This document shows positions 34,501 through 39,464 of a stretch of 64,000 bases of DNA, piece after piece. A program made the translations under genes and the position numbers. The stretch is taken from NCBI GenBank assembly GCA_958510875.1, contig OY294069.1:175194868-175258867 (forward strand), in the 5' to 3' direction. This stretch comes from Endomychus coccineus. Lineage: Eukaryota > Arthropoda > Insecta > Coleoptera > Endomychidae. The stretch's first letter is position 1. Each line of letters opens with the position of its first letter. The notes below the pieces were generated by a model. That model saw only the letters and a program-made list of their open reading frames with translations. It was not told the origin of the DNA and did not search any database.

Positions 34501-36281
34501 AACCAAAACTTTTCAGATATTAAGATTCTTCACATTTGATGAAAATTCAAATATTTTTTTCATTGGTGAAAATAAGTACATTATGGTATCGAAAACCGTT
34601 TTTACACGCGGAAAATGACAACTTTCAAACATCTATCATAAACTATCTACTGATAGAAGAGAAAGGCATCTTGAATAAAGTAGCTGTTAACTACCATATA
34701 ATGAGCACATTTGTTGTTAATACATTGTCCTTATGTTAATCGAAAAAACTAAATGAAAAACACTTCATTGCATAGAAGGGCACCTCAAAAAAACAGATTC
34801 TAAGAGAAAATCAGTATCTCTCAACACTAATCTGACTACGAAAAAGATTATAAAGTCCTATAAATTGTCTATGTACATAACGCTATTGTTTTGAAGATAA
34901 TAGTTGTTACCTTTTTGGTTAAACTTTGCAGGACACAAAGTACATTCATAAGGCTTAAGTCCTATATGACTGCTGATATGTATTTGTAGCGTTCCTTTCT
35001 GATTAAACCCTCTGTTGCATACTGTACACTGAAAAAATTTAATAGTAGAAATATAAAAATACTTACTTTTGCCTCAAATGAATAACTTCAAATCCTCTTA
35101 CCACAAATGGTTTTTCACCACTATGAATTCTGGAATGTCTATCAAGCAATGACACTTTAGGAAAACTTTTCGCACAAACTGTACATTTATGTGCATATTC
35201 CTTATAAGTTCTTGTTCGCCTAGACCGTTTGTCGTTCACAATAATTTTGCGCACCTAAAACAGTAACACATTCAAGCTATCATTAAAACTAAATGTGCAA
35301 AACTCTCACCTTCAAATGAAATGAAAGATGTTCCTTCAGAACTGCTCGATTGTTGAATTTAACTTTGCAATAACTGCATATCAATCCTTTAGATTCTTCG
35401 ATTTTTTCTTTAGAGTGAGTTTTCAGATGTTTCTTGAAATACTCCTTGAAATGTAAACAATTGAAAATTTTAATCGAAATGGAATCAGATCAATTTACCT
35501 CCTTCTCGAATTCAGCAAAACATTCGATACATGTATAAAATTCTTCGATTTGATGTGAACTCAAATGGGATTTTAAGCTAGCGGTTCTTTGAAAAGTCAA
35601 ATTGCATAATGGGCATTCTAGAGACTCATTGTGTAGGGTCATGTGTAATTTGTAGTTGCTTTCTATATGAAAACTGGTTGAACATTGGTCACAACTGAAT
35701 TTCTTCTCGTTTTGATGACTTATTACATGTTTACGATAACATGCAACATTAGGAAATTCTAAATCACATGTTAAACAAGTAAATGTTACATCTGATTTCT
35801 TTTGACTTTTTGCCTTTGGCATAACTTTCTTCATCTGCATGTAAGATGTGTCCTCTGTAAGAGACAGGAATGTTGTATTTGTGTCACTAGGAATGCTGAA
35901 AATAAAATTAGATGTAGCAGGTAAGTATCTTGTTTTTAGATGTTATGAATCAAATATTCATTAGGAATAATGTACATTACTATCTACCTACACACAACAT
36001 GAGTTGATTGTGTGATAAAATACTTACATGGGTTTATCGACTGGTACATAATCATCTTTGTATTGAAAGGAGTGACAATCAAAAATGGGAATACTCTGCA
36101 ATAAAATAGAGTAAATTAATTAACAGATTAGATAAATAAATATTATCTTTACATTGTCTAAAATATACATAGGGTTTTCTGAAGAGGGTTTCAAAATAAA
36201 TTGTTGCAGTATTTGAACTTGACTTTCTGCATTATCTTTTCCAACGGATACAATATACTGTGGACAATTGGAAGTATCCAT
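4004..36281 (-). CDS. Large multi-exon C2H2 zinc-finger protein gene (incomplete at 3' end)
   Basis: Seventeen exons join in phase with GT-AG borders: 36281-36153, 36095-36028, 35895-35499, 35444-35310, 35254-35102, 35028-34911, 32079-31604, 27877-27741, 27676-27558, 25916-25760, 25282-25048, 19099-18929, 18870-18670, 15600-14734, 12874-12676, 11010-10793 and 4509-4004. Together they give about 1,428 codons. About 25 C2H2 fingers are visible, several followed by TGEKP-like linkers. Acidic, finger-poor stretches separate the clusters (exons 7, 13-15, 18). The inferred product is a nuclear DNA-binding regulator. Several fingers carry the sequence FKKPSDL and the layout recalls ZNF236-type proteins, but I am not sure of orthology. 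The last finger is incomplete, so at least one more exon lies to the left. Confidence 0.88.
4640..5650 (-). pseudogene. Penelope-like element fragment, family A (RT thumb plus GIY-YIG)
   Basis: On the minus strand, LSFLDVLVSRQ and YRKPTHTDIYLIGLSHHHPA mark the end of a Penelope-like reverse transcriptase. A GIY-YIG endonuclease start (GVYSIPCYCGKVY, TGRTVATRLKEH) follows at about 5190-5090. Several frameshifts and stops break the frame. The 3' tail (CTGAAGATGTC, then GTGAAACGTGG) resembles the decayed hammerhead region found at PLE ends. It lies head to head with the next copy, inside the zinc-finger gene. Confidence 0.8.
5651..6350 (+). pseudogene. Penelope-like element fragment, family A, inverted partner
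   Basis: The plus strand repeats the 3' part of the adjacent copy. GIY-YIG start GVYSIPCSCGKGYIGKTGR is at about 5766, followed by TRMKEHVRCS and the same downstream text. Frameshifts interrupt it (near 5960). The tail near 6239-6275 carries CTGAAGATGTC and GCGAAACGTCGG. The two copies meet at about 5650. Confidence 0.8.
6514..8684. mobile_element. DUF4817/mariner-like DNA transposon with about 490-bp inverted repeats
   Basis: The termini are GTTCCATCTCAGACGAGCCA at the left and its complement at 8650-8680. The inverted repeats run about 6514-7010 and 8183-8684. They are unusually long and reach into the 3' coding end of the transposase. The interior carries the broken transposase listed separately. 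Both repeats contain the CCCCCTA..TAGGGGG palindrome. Confidence 0.85.
7171..8260 (+). pseudogene. Transposase pseudogene (helix-turn-helix DUF4817 plus DDD/E-type catalytic domain)
   Basis: Residues 1-55 (MVYTLQERVELVSLYYQNQN and on to KFGETGSV) match the helix-turn-helix start of DUF4817/Tc-mariner-like transposases. Catalytic blocks are visible in different frames: CFSDEFTF near 7620, QQDGAPPHY near 7905, and SPDLNPLDFFLWG near 8015. At least two frameshifts (about 7390-7530 and 7730) and in-frame stops (7818, 7947) disable it. The C-terminus (NGGQFEHLI) overlaps the right terminal repeat. Confidence 0.85.
8685..9807. other. Intron sequence without identifiable feature
   Basis: AT-rich intron DNA of the zinc-finger gene. 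I found no coding pattern, structured repeat or terminal repeats. Confidence 0.4.
9808..10756. mobile_element. Foldback element F1 (about 0.95 kb)
   Basis: The ends are CGATATACAGGGTGTCCCAGG and its complement (10736-10756). The arms are about 430 bp and meet near 10250-10310. No ORF. The arms differ at scattered sites, so the insertion is not very recent. Confidence 0.9.
10793..11010 (-). CDS. Zinc-finger gene, exon 17 (finger 22)
   Basis: 218 bp, acceptor TTTCAG|GCGCCA and donor AACCAG|GTGAGT. It joins exon 16 as HSGARPYKC. It holds one finger (CTYC to HENKIH), then a Lys-rich and an acidic segment. It sits between two foldback elements, the nearer ending about 37 bp past its donor. Confidence 0.9.
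11147..11945. mobile_element. Foldback element F2 (about 0.8 kb)
   Basis: The arms begin AAGCTAGAATTTC and end GAAATTCTAGCTT. They share the segment ATGACTATCAAGACCGCGG. Inside are four copies of the GGGTCGCTGATCACGATTCCG motif, two in each arm (about 11353, 11478, 11593 and 11716), in inverted order. Confidence 0.9.
11990..12260. repeat. Dispersed repeat, related copy at 24630-24850
   Basis: TTTTAGATTTTAGAACATGC and AAAGTTTTCC..GGTTCCAACT at 12140-12240 occur in reverse complement at 24640-24740. GCATATTTGAACGCAGTTTTTA at 12011 recurs near 24798 in direct orientation. This suggests a small element with internal inverted structure. Confidence 0.6.
12676..12874 (-). CDS. Zinc-finger gene, exon 16 (finger 19 end, fingers 20-21)
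   Basis: 199 bp, acceptor CTATAG|AGTCGA and donor ATTCAG|GTAAGT, leaving in phase 1. SRHFRTHTGEKPYSC completes finger 19 with a perfect linker. Fingers starting CKKC and CKVC follow. Confidence 0.92.
12875..13520. other. Intron sequence without identifiable feature
   Basis: Intron between exons 15 and 16, upstream of the minisatellite on the plus strand. I see nothing recognisable. Confidence 0.4.
13521..14733. repeat. 100-bp minisatellite carrying a tRNA-Ser primer-binding-site sequence
   Basis: The unit start TCAAATGGCG (with point variants) lies at 13521, 13621, 13721, 13819, 13949, 14040, 14139, 14239, 14339, 14438, 14538 and 14638. Spacing is mostly 98-100 bp, with one 130-bp and one 91-bp unit. 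The best units contain TGGCGCAGTCGGTAGGAT, the complement of an insect tRNA-Ser 3' end plus CCA, which is the primer site of 17.6/297-type Ty3/gypsy elements. The last unit runs into the exon 15 splice donor. Units 14040-14338 and 14339-14637 repeat as triplets. Confidence 0.92.
14734..15600 (-). CDS. Zinc-finger gene, exon 15 (acidic region, fingers 17-19)
   Basis: 867 bp, the longest exon; acceptor TTACAG|ACCGGC and donor GATTTG|GTGAGT. The first 150 residues are acidic and finger-free. A Cys-rich stretch follows (CTDCVTCKKTF with a nearby SHLC), possibly a degenerate C2HC finger. Fingers starting CDEC and CIQC come next, then the first half of one starting CKWC with FKKPSDL. The 100-bp minisatellite begins a few bases after this donor. 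Confidence 0.92.
15601..15947. other. Intron sequence
   Basis: No gene. A GC-rich palindromic string (GGGGCGGCAGCCCCCC) at about 15740 stands out from the AT-rich background. It may be a transposon scrap. Confidence 0.35.
15948..17577. mobile_element. Foldback element F3 (about 1.6 kb) with a coding scrap in its loop
   Basis: The ends are ATAGTCGAGTCAAATAGGTA and its complement at 17558-17577. The arms are about 430-560 bp. The motif GGGGTCGCTGATTACGATTC occurs three times in the left arm (about 16158, 16297, 16437, the last variant) and twice inverted in the right (17214, 17354). Each copy is followed by a similar spacer (TTGGCCAAAATCGA). The loop holds the ORF at 16944. Confidence 0.9.
16944..17150 (+). 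pseudogene. Exon-like coding scrap inside foldback F3
   Basis: A splice-acceptor-like TTTTCATTACAG (16912-16923) is followed by ACACCATG and an open frame starting MSDGDYKTLICIKFDGEF. It continues with LGPKGLASLSNSSESRNDDF and ends at HYVHKGC, where foldback arm sequence takes over. The pattern KGL..L...S..R.D...H..C looks like the start of a larger transposon-encoded protein, but I cannot name the family. It may be the remnant of the autonomous parent. Confidence 0.5.
17578..18310 (+). pseudogene. Penelope-like element fragment, family B (3' part)
   Basis: Pieces of the PLE C-terminus are readable with frameshifts: NEVEKLQQK, LQYNPFIDVRTS and the GIY-YIG-like FEIYNIDCESCSKCYVG. The 3' tail at 18220-18250 has CTGATGA and GAAA around a GATAC..GTAGC stem. 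That tail is homologous to the 333-bp array at 58.7-61.9 kb. It directly abuts foldback F3. Confidence 0.75.
18311..18669. other. Intron sequence without identifiable feature
   Basis: AT-rich, no ORF or repeat recognised. Confidence 0.35.
18670..18870 (-). CDS. Zinc-finger gene, exon 14 (no finger)
   Basis: 201 bp, phase 0 at both ends, acceptor TTTTAG|ATCGTG and donor CTCCAG|GTAGGT. It encodes IVGGDDVNNPHILQEPTKTV and an acidic, Leu/Gln-rich tail (LDLPLQTIYATCDDLQLADG). It may be an activation or interaction segment; that is inference from composition. Confidence 0.85.
18929..19099 (-). CDS. Zinc-finger gene, exon 13 (no finger)
   Basis: 171 bp, phase 0 at both ends, acceptor CCACAG|GAAACG and donor ATTCAG|GTAAAT. 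It encodes ETTVVATACEANFENVPDTL, then a segment ending AEPLIQ. No finger; part of the central linker. The intron before it (19100-25047) holds the 5-kb inverted composite. Confidence 0.85.
19100..19477. other. Intron sequence flanking the inverted composite
   Basis: No gene. It ends where the 5-kb inverted structure begins (TTTTTCTACAAAC at about 19478). Confidence 0.4.
19627..20855 (+). CDS. Tyrosine recombinase (Crypton-like), left copy, two exons
   Basis: Exon 1 is 19627-20052 and exon 2 is 20172-20855, with GT-AG borders (AAAAAG|GTAAAT and TTATAG|GTTATT). The product is about 370 residues. The N-terminal half looks like a core-binding domain (KSRKKYELQYGKFMTWCQSK). The catalytic half shows arginine I in GACRRDEL, a likely beta-strand lysine in PDSKTR, the HxxR box in GHCLRR, the histidine in KKHGGWKS and the tyrosine in AEGYIND. 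The C-terminus has a CxxC (CHNC). All catalytic residues are present and I see no stop, so it could be active. Crypton family is my best assignment; a DIRS-type recombinase is the alternative. Confidence 0.85.
20953..21077. repeat. GC-rich palindrome downstream of recombinase (left copy)
   Basis: An imperfect 125-bp hairpin. GAGCACAAAGTG and ATTGTCGCTC pair with CGAGCGACAATAT and CACTTTGCGCTC around CCGCGC..GCGCGG. Strongly unlike the AT-rich surroundings. It sits just after the recombinase unit, so it may be a recombination site or an element end. Confidence 0.7.
21200..22130 (-). pseudogene. Penelope-like element fragment, family D (RT end plus GIY-YIG), left copy
   Basis: Minus-strand reading starts at a VDDILALFKGTPRQLDS block (the Y/xDD catalytic motif of the reverse transcriptase) near 22100. 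It passes a frameshift, then FDIYRKPTFTDTIICTSPH. An uninterrupted 222-codon frame (21868-21200) follows, with YVSLTYFGPISEK, the GIY-YIG start AVYKLTCSECDSFYIGRSCR and VRYKEHF. The element ends just after NVFIT. The 5' half is missing. Confidence 0.85.
22130..22860 (+). pseudogene. Penelope-like element fragment, family D, right copy
   Basis: Inverted partner of the fragment at 21200-22130. YKDNSLKYVSLTYFGPISEK to RYKEHFRSFKNNKT is intact (22139-22455). A frameshift follows at GHLS, and a 200-bp insertion breaks the rest. It is shorter than the left copy and lacks the reverse-transcriptase part. Confidence 0.85.
22523..22722. mobile_element. 200-bp hairpin insertion in the right arm
   Basis: Flanked by AAATATATTAG at 22512-22522 and 22723-22733, an 11-bp target-site duplication. 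The first 160 bp form a hairpin (TTCGGAAGTTAGAGAATAAA pairs with the end near 22681), with arms of about 50 bp. The left arm of the composite has an uninterrupted target at the matching place, so this insertion came after the inversion. Confidence 0.85.
22953..23079. repeat. GC-rich palindrome downstream of recombinase (right copy)
   Basis: Inverted copy of the palindrome at 20953-21077, in the same position relative to the right recombinase gene. Confidence 0.7.
23174..24402 (-). CDS. Tyrosine recombinase (Crypton-like), right copy, two exons
   Basis: Exon 1 is 24402-23977 and exon 2 is 23857-23174, with the same intron as the left copy. Only three amino-acid differences were seen in the two exon frames: P to S in SNTPPD, L to S in TLLVNGG, and A to P in DRASG. 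All catalytic residues (GACRRDEL, GHCLRR, HGGW, GYIND) are intact. Near-identity shows that the inversion is recent or that the arms are gene-converted. Confidence 0.85.
24554..25047. repeat. Intron with dispersed repeat (related to 11990-12260)
   Basis: 24630-24850 matches the repeat near 12 kb, partly inverted. The remainder up to exon 12 is plain intron. Confidence 0.5.
25048..25282 (-). CDS. Zinc-finger gene, exon 12 (finger 14 end, fingers 15-16)
   Basis: 235 bp, acceptor TTACAG|AACCTA and donor GCAGAG|GTATTT. It completes finger 14 (TYVTAYALKVHMRFH), then fingers starting CQTC and CPMC. It ends with THRSDTAAE in phase 0. Confidence 0.92.
25457..25740 (-). other. Unassigned open frame in intron
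   Basis: A minus-strand frame is open from the exon 11 donor side to TAG at 25457. It reads VAAASETYYTESQWTIITLG, then MKPVATIARETWFDALFEGV and on to GIYILE. The composition is protein-like and less AT-rich than the surroundings. I do not recognise it. Exons 11 and 12 join perfectly across it, so it is not part of the zinc-finger protein. A captured or transposon-derived fragment is likely. Confidence 0.35.
25760..25916 (-). CDS. Zinc-finger gene, exon 11 (finger 13, start of 14)
   Basis: 157 bp, acceptor ATTTAG|AAGTAC and donor TCCAA|GTAAGT. It encodes EVLASPLKSTGEGNGN, then finger 13 (CQMC to HMLLH) and the first half of finger 14 (CEICSK). Confidence 0.9.
25917..26654. other. Intron sequence without identifiable feature
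   Basis: No coding pattern or repeat that I can name. Confidence 0.35.
26655..26748 (-). CDS. Candidate exon 10, phase conflict (alternative or incompletely linked exon)
   Basis: 94 bp with good borders (TTTCCAG|CAAACT and GTCAAAG|GTAACT). It has one clean frame, QTQYNIYKLGGGFENVNNF and on to IKEPIVK. That frame enters in phase 0 and leaves in phase 1. Exon 9 leaves in phase 1, so direct joining would hit TAA after four codons. Exons 9 and 11 fit without it. Either a small exon between 26749 and 27557 is missing from my model, or this exon belongs to another isoform. Confidence 0.5.
26838..27290 (+). pseudogene. Non-LTR retrotransposon fragments (RT thumb and RNase H end)
   Basis: MKFLGVILDSKLTWRKHLGY, then GLQPKILFWIYTVV and MVTYAADVWW are the jockey/R1 reverse-transcriptase thumb. 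SHILLGCPAWTFLRHRYFGE and LMEACVSNIVGFWRATNLLE are the C-terminal end of such a polyprotein. The middle (RNase H core) is deleted and frameshifts are present. It lies between candidate exon 10 and exon 9. Confidence 0.75.
27558..27676 (-). CDS. Zinc-finger gene, exon 9
   Basis: 119 bp, acceptor CCATAG|AAAACA and donor CTCAAG|GTAAGT, leaving in phase 1. It completes finger 12 (THMRKH) and adds a finger-free linker (VLDEQVNVDDQCTEGKG). It joins exon 11 in frame directly. Confidence 0.85.
27741..27877 (-). CDS. Zinc-finger gene, exon 8 (fingers 11-12)
   Basis: 137 bp, acceptor TTTCAG|TGTTTC and donor ATGAG|GTACGT, leaving in phase 2. The first finger reads E-CFCGAAFSLKSTLMTHLHTH. The spacing after the second Cys is normal, but the two Cys are only one residue apart (usual two to four). 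The second finger (CLTC) is completed in exon 9. Confidence 0.88.
27878..28670. other. Intron sequence
   Basis: No gene. Short segments (GCGCGAGCG, CACTCTATCTTAACATCT-like) recur in both orientations near 27950 and 28270-28300, hinting at a small foldback. Confidence 0.35.
28676..28746 (+). repeat. tRNA-like fragment
   Basis: A perfect pol III B box, GGTTCGATTCC, is at 28725-28735. It is preceded by an arm-like TTCGGCTCCCACTTAGTAGG at tRNA-like spacing. The acceptor stem does not pair and the A box is poor, so this is a tRNA relic or SINE head, not a working tRNA. Confidence 0.4.
29221..29262 (-). ncRNA. Hammerhead-ribozyme-like motif (family C PLE), best conserved
   Basis: In minus-strand order: stem I strand GTCTT, core CTGATGA, one extra T, stem II GGTC with loop GTGA and GACC, core GAAA, then self-complementary ACGTACGT as stem III, A at the cleavage position, and stem I return AAGAC. 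All pairings are perfect. The extra base between the core and stem II is the only departure from the consensus. Confidence 0.6.
29486..29527 (+). ncRNA. Hammerhead-ribozyme-like motif, partner copy
   Basis: Same architecture as 29221-29262, with one mismatch in stem I (GCCTT against AAGAC). Core CTGATGA and GAAA are intact. Confidence 0.5.
30288..31226. mobile_element. Foldback element F4 (about 0.94 kb)
   Basis: The ends are TAGTCCAGGCTGTGAACCGG and its near-complement (31208-31226). The arms are about 430 bp. Four copies of the GGTCGCTGAA..ACGA motif lie at about 30535, 30685, 30830 and 30980, two in each orientation. Confidence 0.9.
31233..31365 (-). repeat. Family A PLE fragment
   Basis: GAAAGATGTTTTAATTCTGA and GCGAAGTGTATTTCTTTATG match the family A element at 5345-5455, in the same orientation. 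About 130 bp, no complete domain. Confidence 0.6.
31604..32079 (-). CDS. Zinc-finger gene, exon 7 (finger 8 end, fingers 9-10, acidic linker)
   Basis: 476 bp, acceptor TTGCAG|GCAACT and donor TTCGAG|GTGAGT. NLKVHVHKTH completes finger 8, then finger 9 (CTQC). A long Ser/Asp/Lys-rich linker follows (SSSSNKQKDSGKNSS). Finger 10 (CLYC) contains RDFKKPSDLIRHVRTH and ends in KEKPFE. It shares FKKPSDL with finger 19. Confidence 0.92.
32150..34425. mobile_element. Nested foldback cluster (F5 and F6 inside an outer pair)
   Basis: The outer arms share GTACAGAAAGTTAGGAAATT at about 32193 and its complement near 34360. F5 (about 32284-33400) has ends CAATTTCCCGTGTTTT and its complement, with repeats around GTTTTTTGGGTCACTTATAA. 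F6 (about 33405-34345) has ends TTATCTTGATCAAGGGTGGT and its complement. F5's loop carries an acidic coding scrap; F6's loop is GC-richer than its surroundings. Confidence 0.8.
32827..33048 (+). pseudogene. Acidic coding scrap in foldback F5 loop
   Basis: One frame reads EVHEEEDEDDDDDDP, a TGA stop, then EIAEIEELDIGSSSEYARSE and onward to KVPRYTRRS and a stop at 33046-33048. AATAAA-like signals follow at about 33065. It looks like the 3' end of a gene with an acidic C-terminus, not an active gene. Possibly the end of the autonomous element's protein. Confidence 0.45.
34426..34910. other. Intron sequence without identifiable feature
   Basis: Nothing recognised between the foldback cluster and exon 6. 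Confidence 0.4.
34911..35028 (-). CDS. Zinc-finger gene, exon 6 (finger 7, start of 8)
   Basis: 118 bp, acceptor TTTCAG|TGTACA and donor AAAAAG|GTAACA, leaving in phase 1. Finger 7 runs CTVC to HISSH. Finger 8 (CTLCPAKFNQK) is split by the next intron. Confidence 0.9.
35102..35254 (-). CDS. Zinc-finger gene, exon 5 (finger 6)
   Basis: 153 bp, phase 0 at both ends, acceptor TTTTAG|GTGCGC and donor TTTGTG|GTAAGA. A basic segment (KRSRRTRTYKEY) precedes one finger (CTVC to HSRIH) and the linker SGEKPFV, which runs into finger 7. Confidence 0.9.
35310..35444 (-). CDS. Zinc-finger gene, exon 4 (finger 4 end, finger 5)
   Basis: 135 bp, phase 0 at both ends, acceptor TTCAAG|GAGTAT and donor TTGAAG|GTGAGA. 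EYFKKHLKTH supplies the histidines of finger 4. Finger 5 follows (CSYC to HLSFH). Confidence 0.9.
35499..35895 (-). CDS. Zinc-finger gene, exon 3 (fingers 1-3, start of 4)
   Basis: 397 bp, acceptor TTTCAG|CATTCC and donor AAGGAG|GTAAAT. A basic stretch (KKVMPKAKSQKK) precedes three complete fingers beginning CLTC, CDQC and CPLC. A fourth finger (CIEC) is completed by exon 4. Confidence 0.9.
36028..36095 (-). CDS. Zinc-finger gene, exon 2
   Basis: 68 bp, acceptor TTGCAG|AGTATT and donor CCCAT|GTAAGT, leaving in phase 2. It encodes SIPIFDCHSFQYKDDYVPVD. Linker sequence with no finger. Confidence 0.8.
36153..36281 (-). CDS. Zinc-finger gene, coding exon 1 (start codon)
   Basis: The exon opens with ATG at 36281-36279 and encodes MDTSNCPQYIVSVGKDN and on to PMYILDN. 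The donor is GACAAT|GTAAAG. It is 129 bp and ends in phase 0. It holds no finger. I chose this ATG because the frame joins exon 2 cleanly. A 5' UTR and promoter must lie above 36281 but I cannot place them. Confidence 0.8.
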
Positions 36282-38618
36282 AATTTGCTTCTATTTCAAT
36301 CTAAACCTGAAGGTTATAATACTAATTCTATATCACTGGTCTCAAATTGTGACCCATATGTATCATGTTATGTTGTTATTTCTCTCCCTGTTCTAACCTA
36401 AAAACAAATTGAATATAATAAATATATAGATTGAACTCCTATGACTAATAACTATCTATGGTTTCAATAAGACTAATATAGAGACATCCTTTGGCGAGTG
36501 TCCTGAACTACTTGCTAATTTTATATGACACATCCTATTCTATAGAATATTTTGCAGGAATCTACCTTATAGCTTACGATATTGCAGATATCTATACGTT
36601 GTTATAATTTATTTGTAATTATAGTTAGCATCTTTACCAATGTCAATTGATCCCATTAACCGCATTTAAAACAAATAGTTATATATTGCACTCTTGATTT
36701 AAAAACGTCACCTAAAAATTACTGGATAAATCAGAGATTAACTGTTCAGTGATGGTTAAATTTTGCCTTTTATCTAGGTAATTCATATATATTTCCGCCA
36801 CTAAAAACTGATAGCGGTGACCGGTGACCAACTTGAGGTGTTAGATTTCTTATGCTTTATACTTATTACTAGCAGGTCAGTCGGTATGCCGCGCATGGTA
36901 TCATATTTAAAAGGACAAATCCATTCTATGATTCGAAATTTACGATGTAAAAAATTTAAAACATACTGTCCTCTTAGTTCAACTTGCTTAAACATAAACG
37001 CTTTCATTTACAAAAAAACAGGCTTCTTCTTCTAATTGCCAGCGTTGACATCTGTGAACTACTAATAGTACTAATGGGTACGTACAACAACAAAAACATA
37101 GATTAATCACAACTGCATAGAGAACCTAGATAGAATGTTTCTCCCTTAGAGTAATATTAAGTAGTCTAAGGTTTCTCCCACGGAAATCAACCTAAGCATA
37201 GAAAACACTCCTTACACTACTGTGTAGTAAGTGTTGCATACCTGAAGGTAGATTCATTTTTAGGCAACTAATCTATCATCAGTCTGTATTATTAGTTGCA
37301 TAAAAACACGATTAAAGGAATATACTGACAAAAAGAAAAACGAAATAAAACAAGAATTTTGACTTACAAAAACTGGAAAGTTCAATTGCGGAGGAATATA
37401 CTAGTACAAATAATATACAAATGTTGTCGGGTAGTACTCATAGAACTGTATATCTGTGATGGTACTTTCTAGTTTGCTACCTTCATTTGAGTGTTATTAT
37501 ATCAACAGAATTGAAGGTTTCTGCAATCAAAAATTATTAAAATATCGAATTTGTTGGATAGATAGTGTTAACTGTTTAATGTTGTAGTTATAATAATCTG
37601 AATTATATCCAAATTAACTTTTGCTTGCTGAAAGTAAAATTGGTCGATAATAGAACAGATAATATTATAGATATCTGTTTATGTCACATGTCACAATGAT
37701 GATATTATTATTTCAATAAAGAGAGGAATAGATGATACCATCAAGAACCTATTAAAATTATTACAGTAACATTTTACGAAATGTGGAGGCTCTTGATTAC
37801 CGTCATTTTTAGGCCATTACAACATACAAAATTCGAACAAAGTAATGTGAGGAATTCGAAATTAATCTTTTAACCACTGTATTATTCAAGAACTTGTGAA
37901 CCAATAGCCATTAACAAAAGCAAACCAAAAATACATAGTCTGGATACTCTAAGCAGAATAACATTATTGAACGATGCTTATTCTAGCGAACAGTGTTTCA
38001 GCACATATCTCTGGTATCAGTAAACTCTCCTGTCATACTTCTCACCCCAAAATCACAACTTTTATTCCTCGTTCGTGGCTCCAAGTGGCGTGAAACTCAA
38101 ATTGCTCGTTCTCCTACAATGGGGCAAATAAAAACGTGAACTTTGCCTTTTTGGGTTTATATATCAGGTTGTTGGCGATGAATAGTCAATACACCATGAC
38201 AGCGTTTGAAAAAGAGTTGGGTTAGAACCCCAGACGCGGCAAACAACCTTGCTTCCTTGCAAAAAGAAGATCAAAAAGATGGAGTTCCTTTTCAATAGAC
38301 TAATGTTTCGATTTACGACTCTACTAGGAGCCCATATGCATGTTAACACAGCTTAGCAGATTAGCAAACTTATCTAGCTTTATACGACATAAATAAACCC
38401 GCATGCATGCTGACGCAGCAGAGTTGCTTGTAGAGAAGGCTTTGTCAGCAACCTTTTGTTCTTCTTTGTCTAGTGAATATGCGCGTATCGAGTTTATTGC
38501 GCAGTGGGGTGTATAGTAGACACTCCCACCGCCTCTAGTCTAGGGCGGGAAAGCACGGGAGCTACCAAGATCGGCGACTGTTAGGAGAGATATTAGAATT
38601 ATTTTAAAACATTGGAGG
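36282..38618. other. Upstream region of the zinc-finger gene
   Basis: This must hold the 5' UTR and promoter of the minus-strand gene, but I see no clear core promoter. A splice-acceptor-like AACCTTCAG precedes the start codon by about 35 bp on the minus strand, so the 5' UTR may be split. 38400-38600 is richer in CpG than its neighbours. Confidence 0.35.
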
Positions 38619-39464
38619 TTATGTGAATCAGGAAAGACCTTACTAGGCAACTTCGTCCTTAGAAAATTAAGTCTGTTAGAAAGAAGTTGGACAGCTTGAA
38701 GGGGTGCCCAGGCTCAGCTTGTCTAGTCTGCTTACCTGGTATTGGTCGTGATGAAATAGCAAATGAAAGCCTCTATGAGAATCGACCATAGAAATATGAA
38801 TAGAAAAGAAAGAGATTGCCCTACTTGCTACGATGTTCTAGAGAGGTCAATGAATTCCAAACAAGCGAATAGCTATCTTCTGAATAGAATCTAAAAGATA
38901 AATAGAATTATTATGATTATTATTGTGTTATCCGAGCCTACCTATATATATAATGGAGGAATCCTCCTATGAAAACAGTATTACCTATCCTAAATATTTA
39001 AAAATAAGTAACTTAGAAAGGATAAGAGAGACATCCTGTATATTCAAAGCGAGAAGTATAATAAACTACTGACAATCAGAGATATTGCTCCAAAAATAAA
39101 GGAATAAAATGAAGCAATTACGTAAAATACACATATATGGCGCAGCTATATGAAACGTTCGTTCTAATTTGAGTCTACTATAAAATACTGGCTATTCTGG
39201 TAGAGCCGCGAGACTTTGGCTTGTTACCCCAGACACGGTCTAATCTGATAAGGTGGCTACCCTTTTCAATGTGACAGGTACCCGGATGGCCTCTATTAAT
39301 ATGCTACACAATGCCTATTCATATAAAGCTTTTGTTTTTGCGTTTCCTCGCTTAATTTTATTCTCCATAAATTATCGCTCTATACGTAGTATATAGTATA
39401 AGAGAAGTATTGTTATCGGCCCAAAAAATAATTTTACACTAAAAAAATTGTCTAAAAACAGATG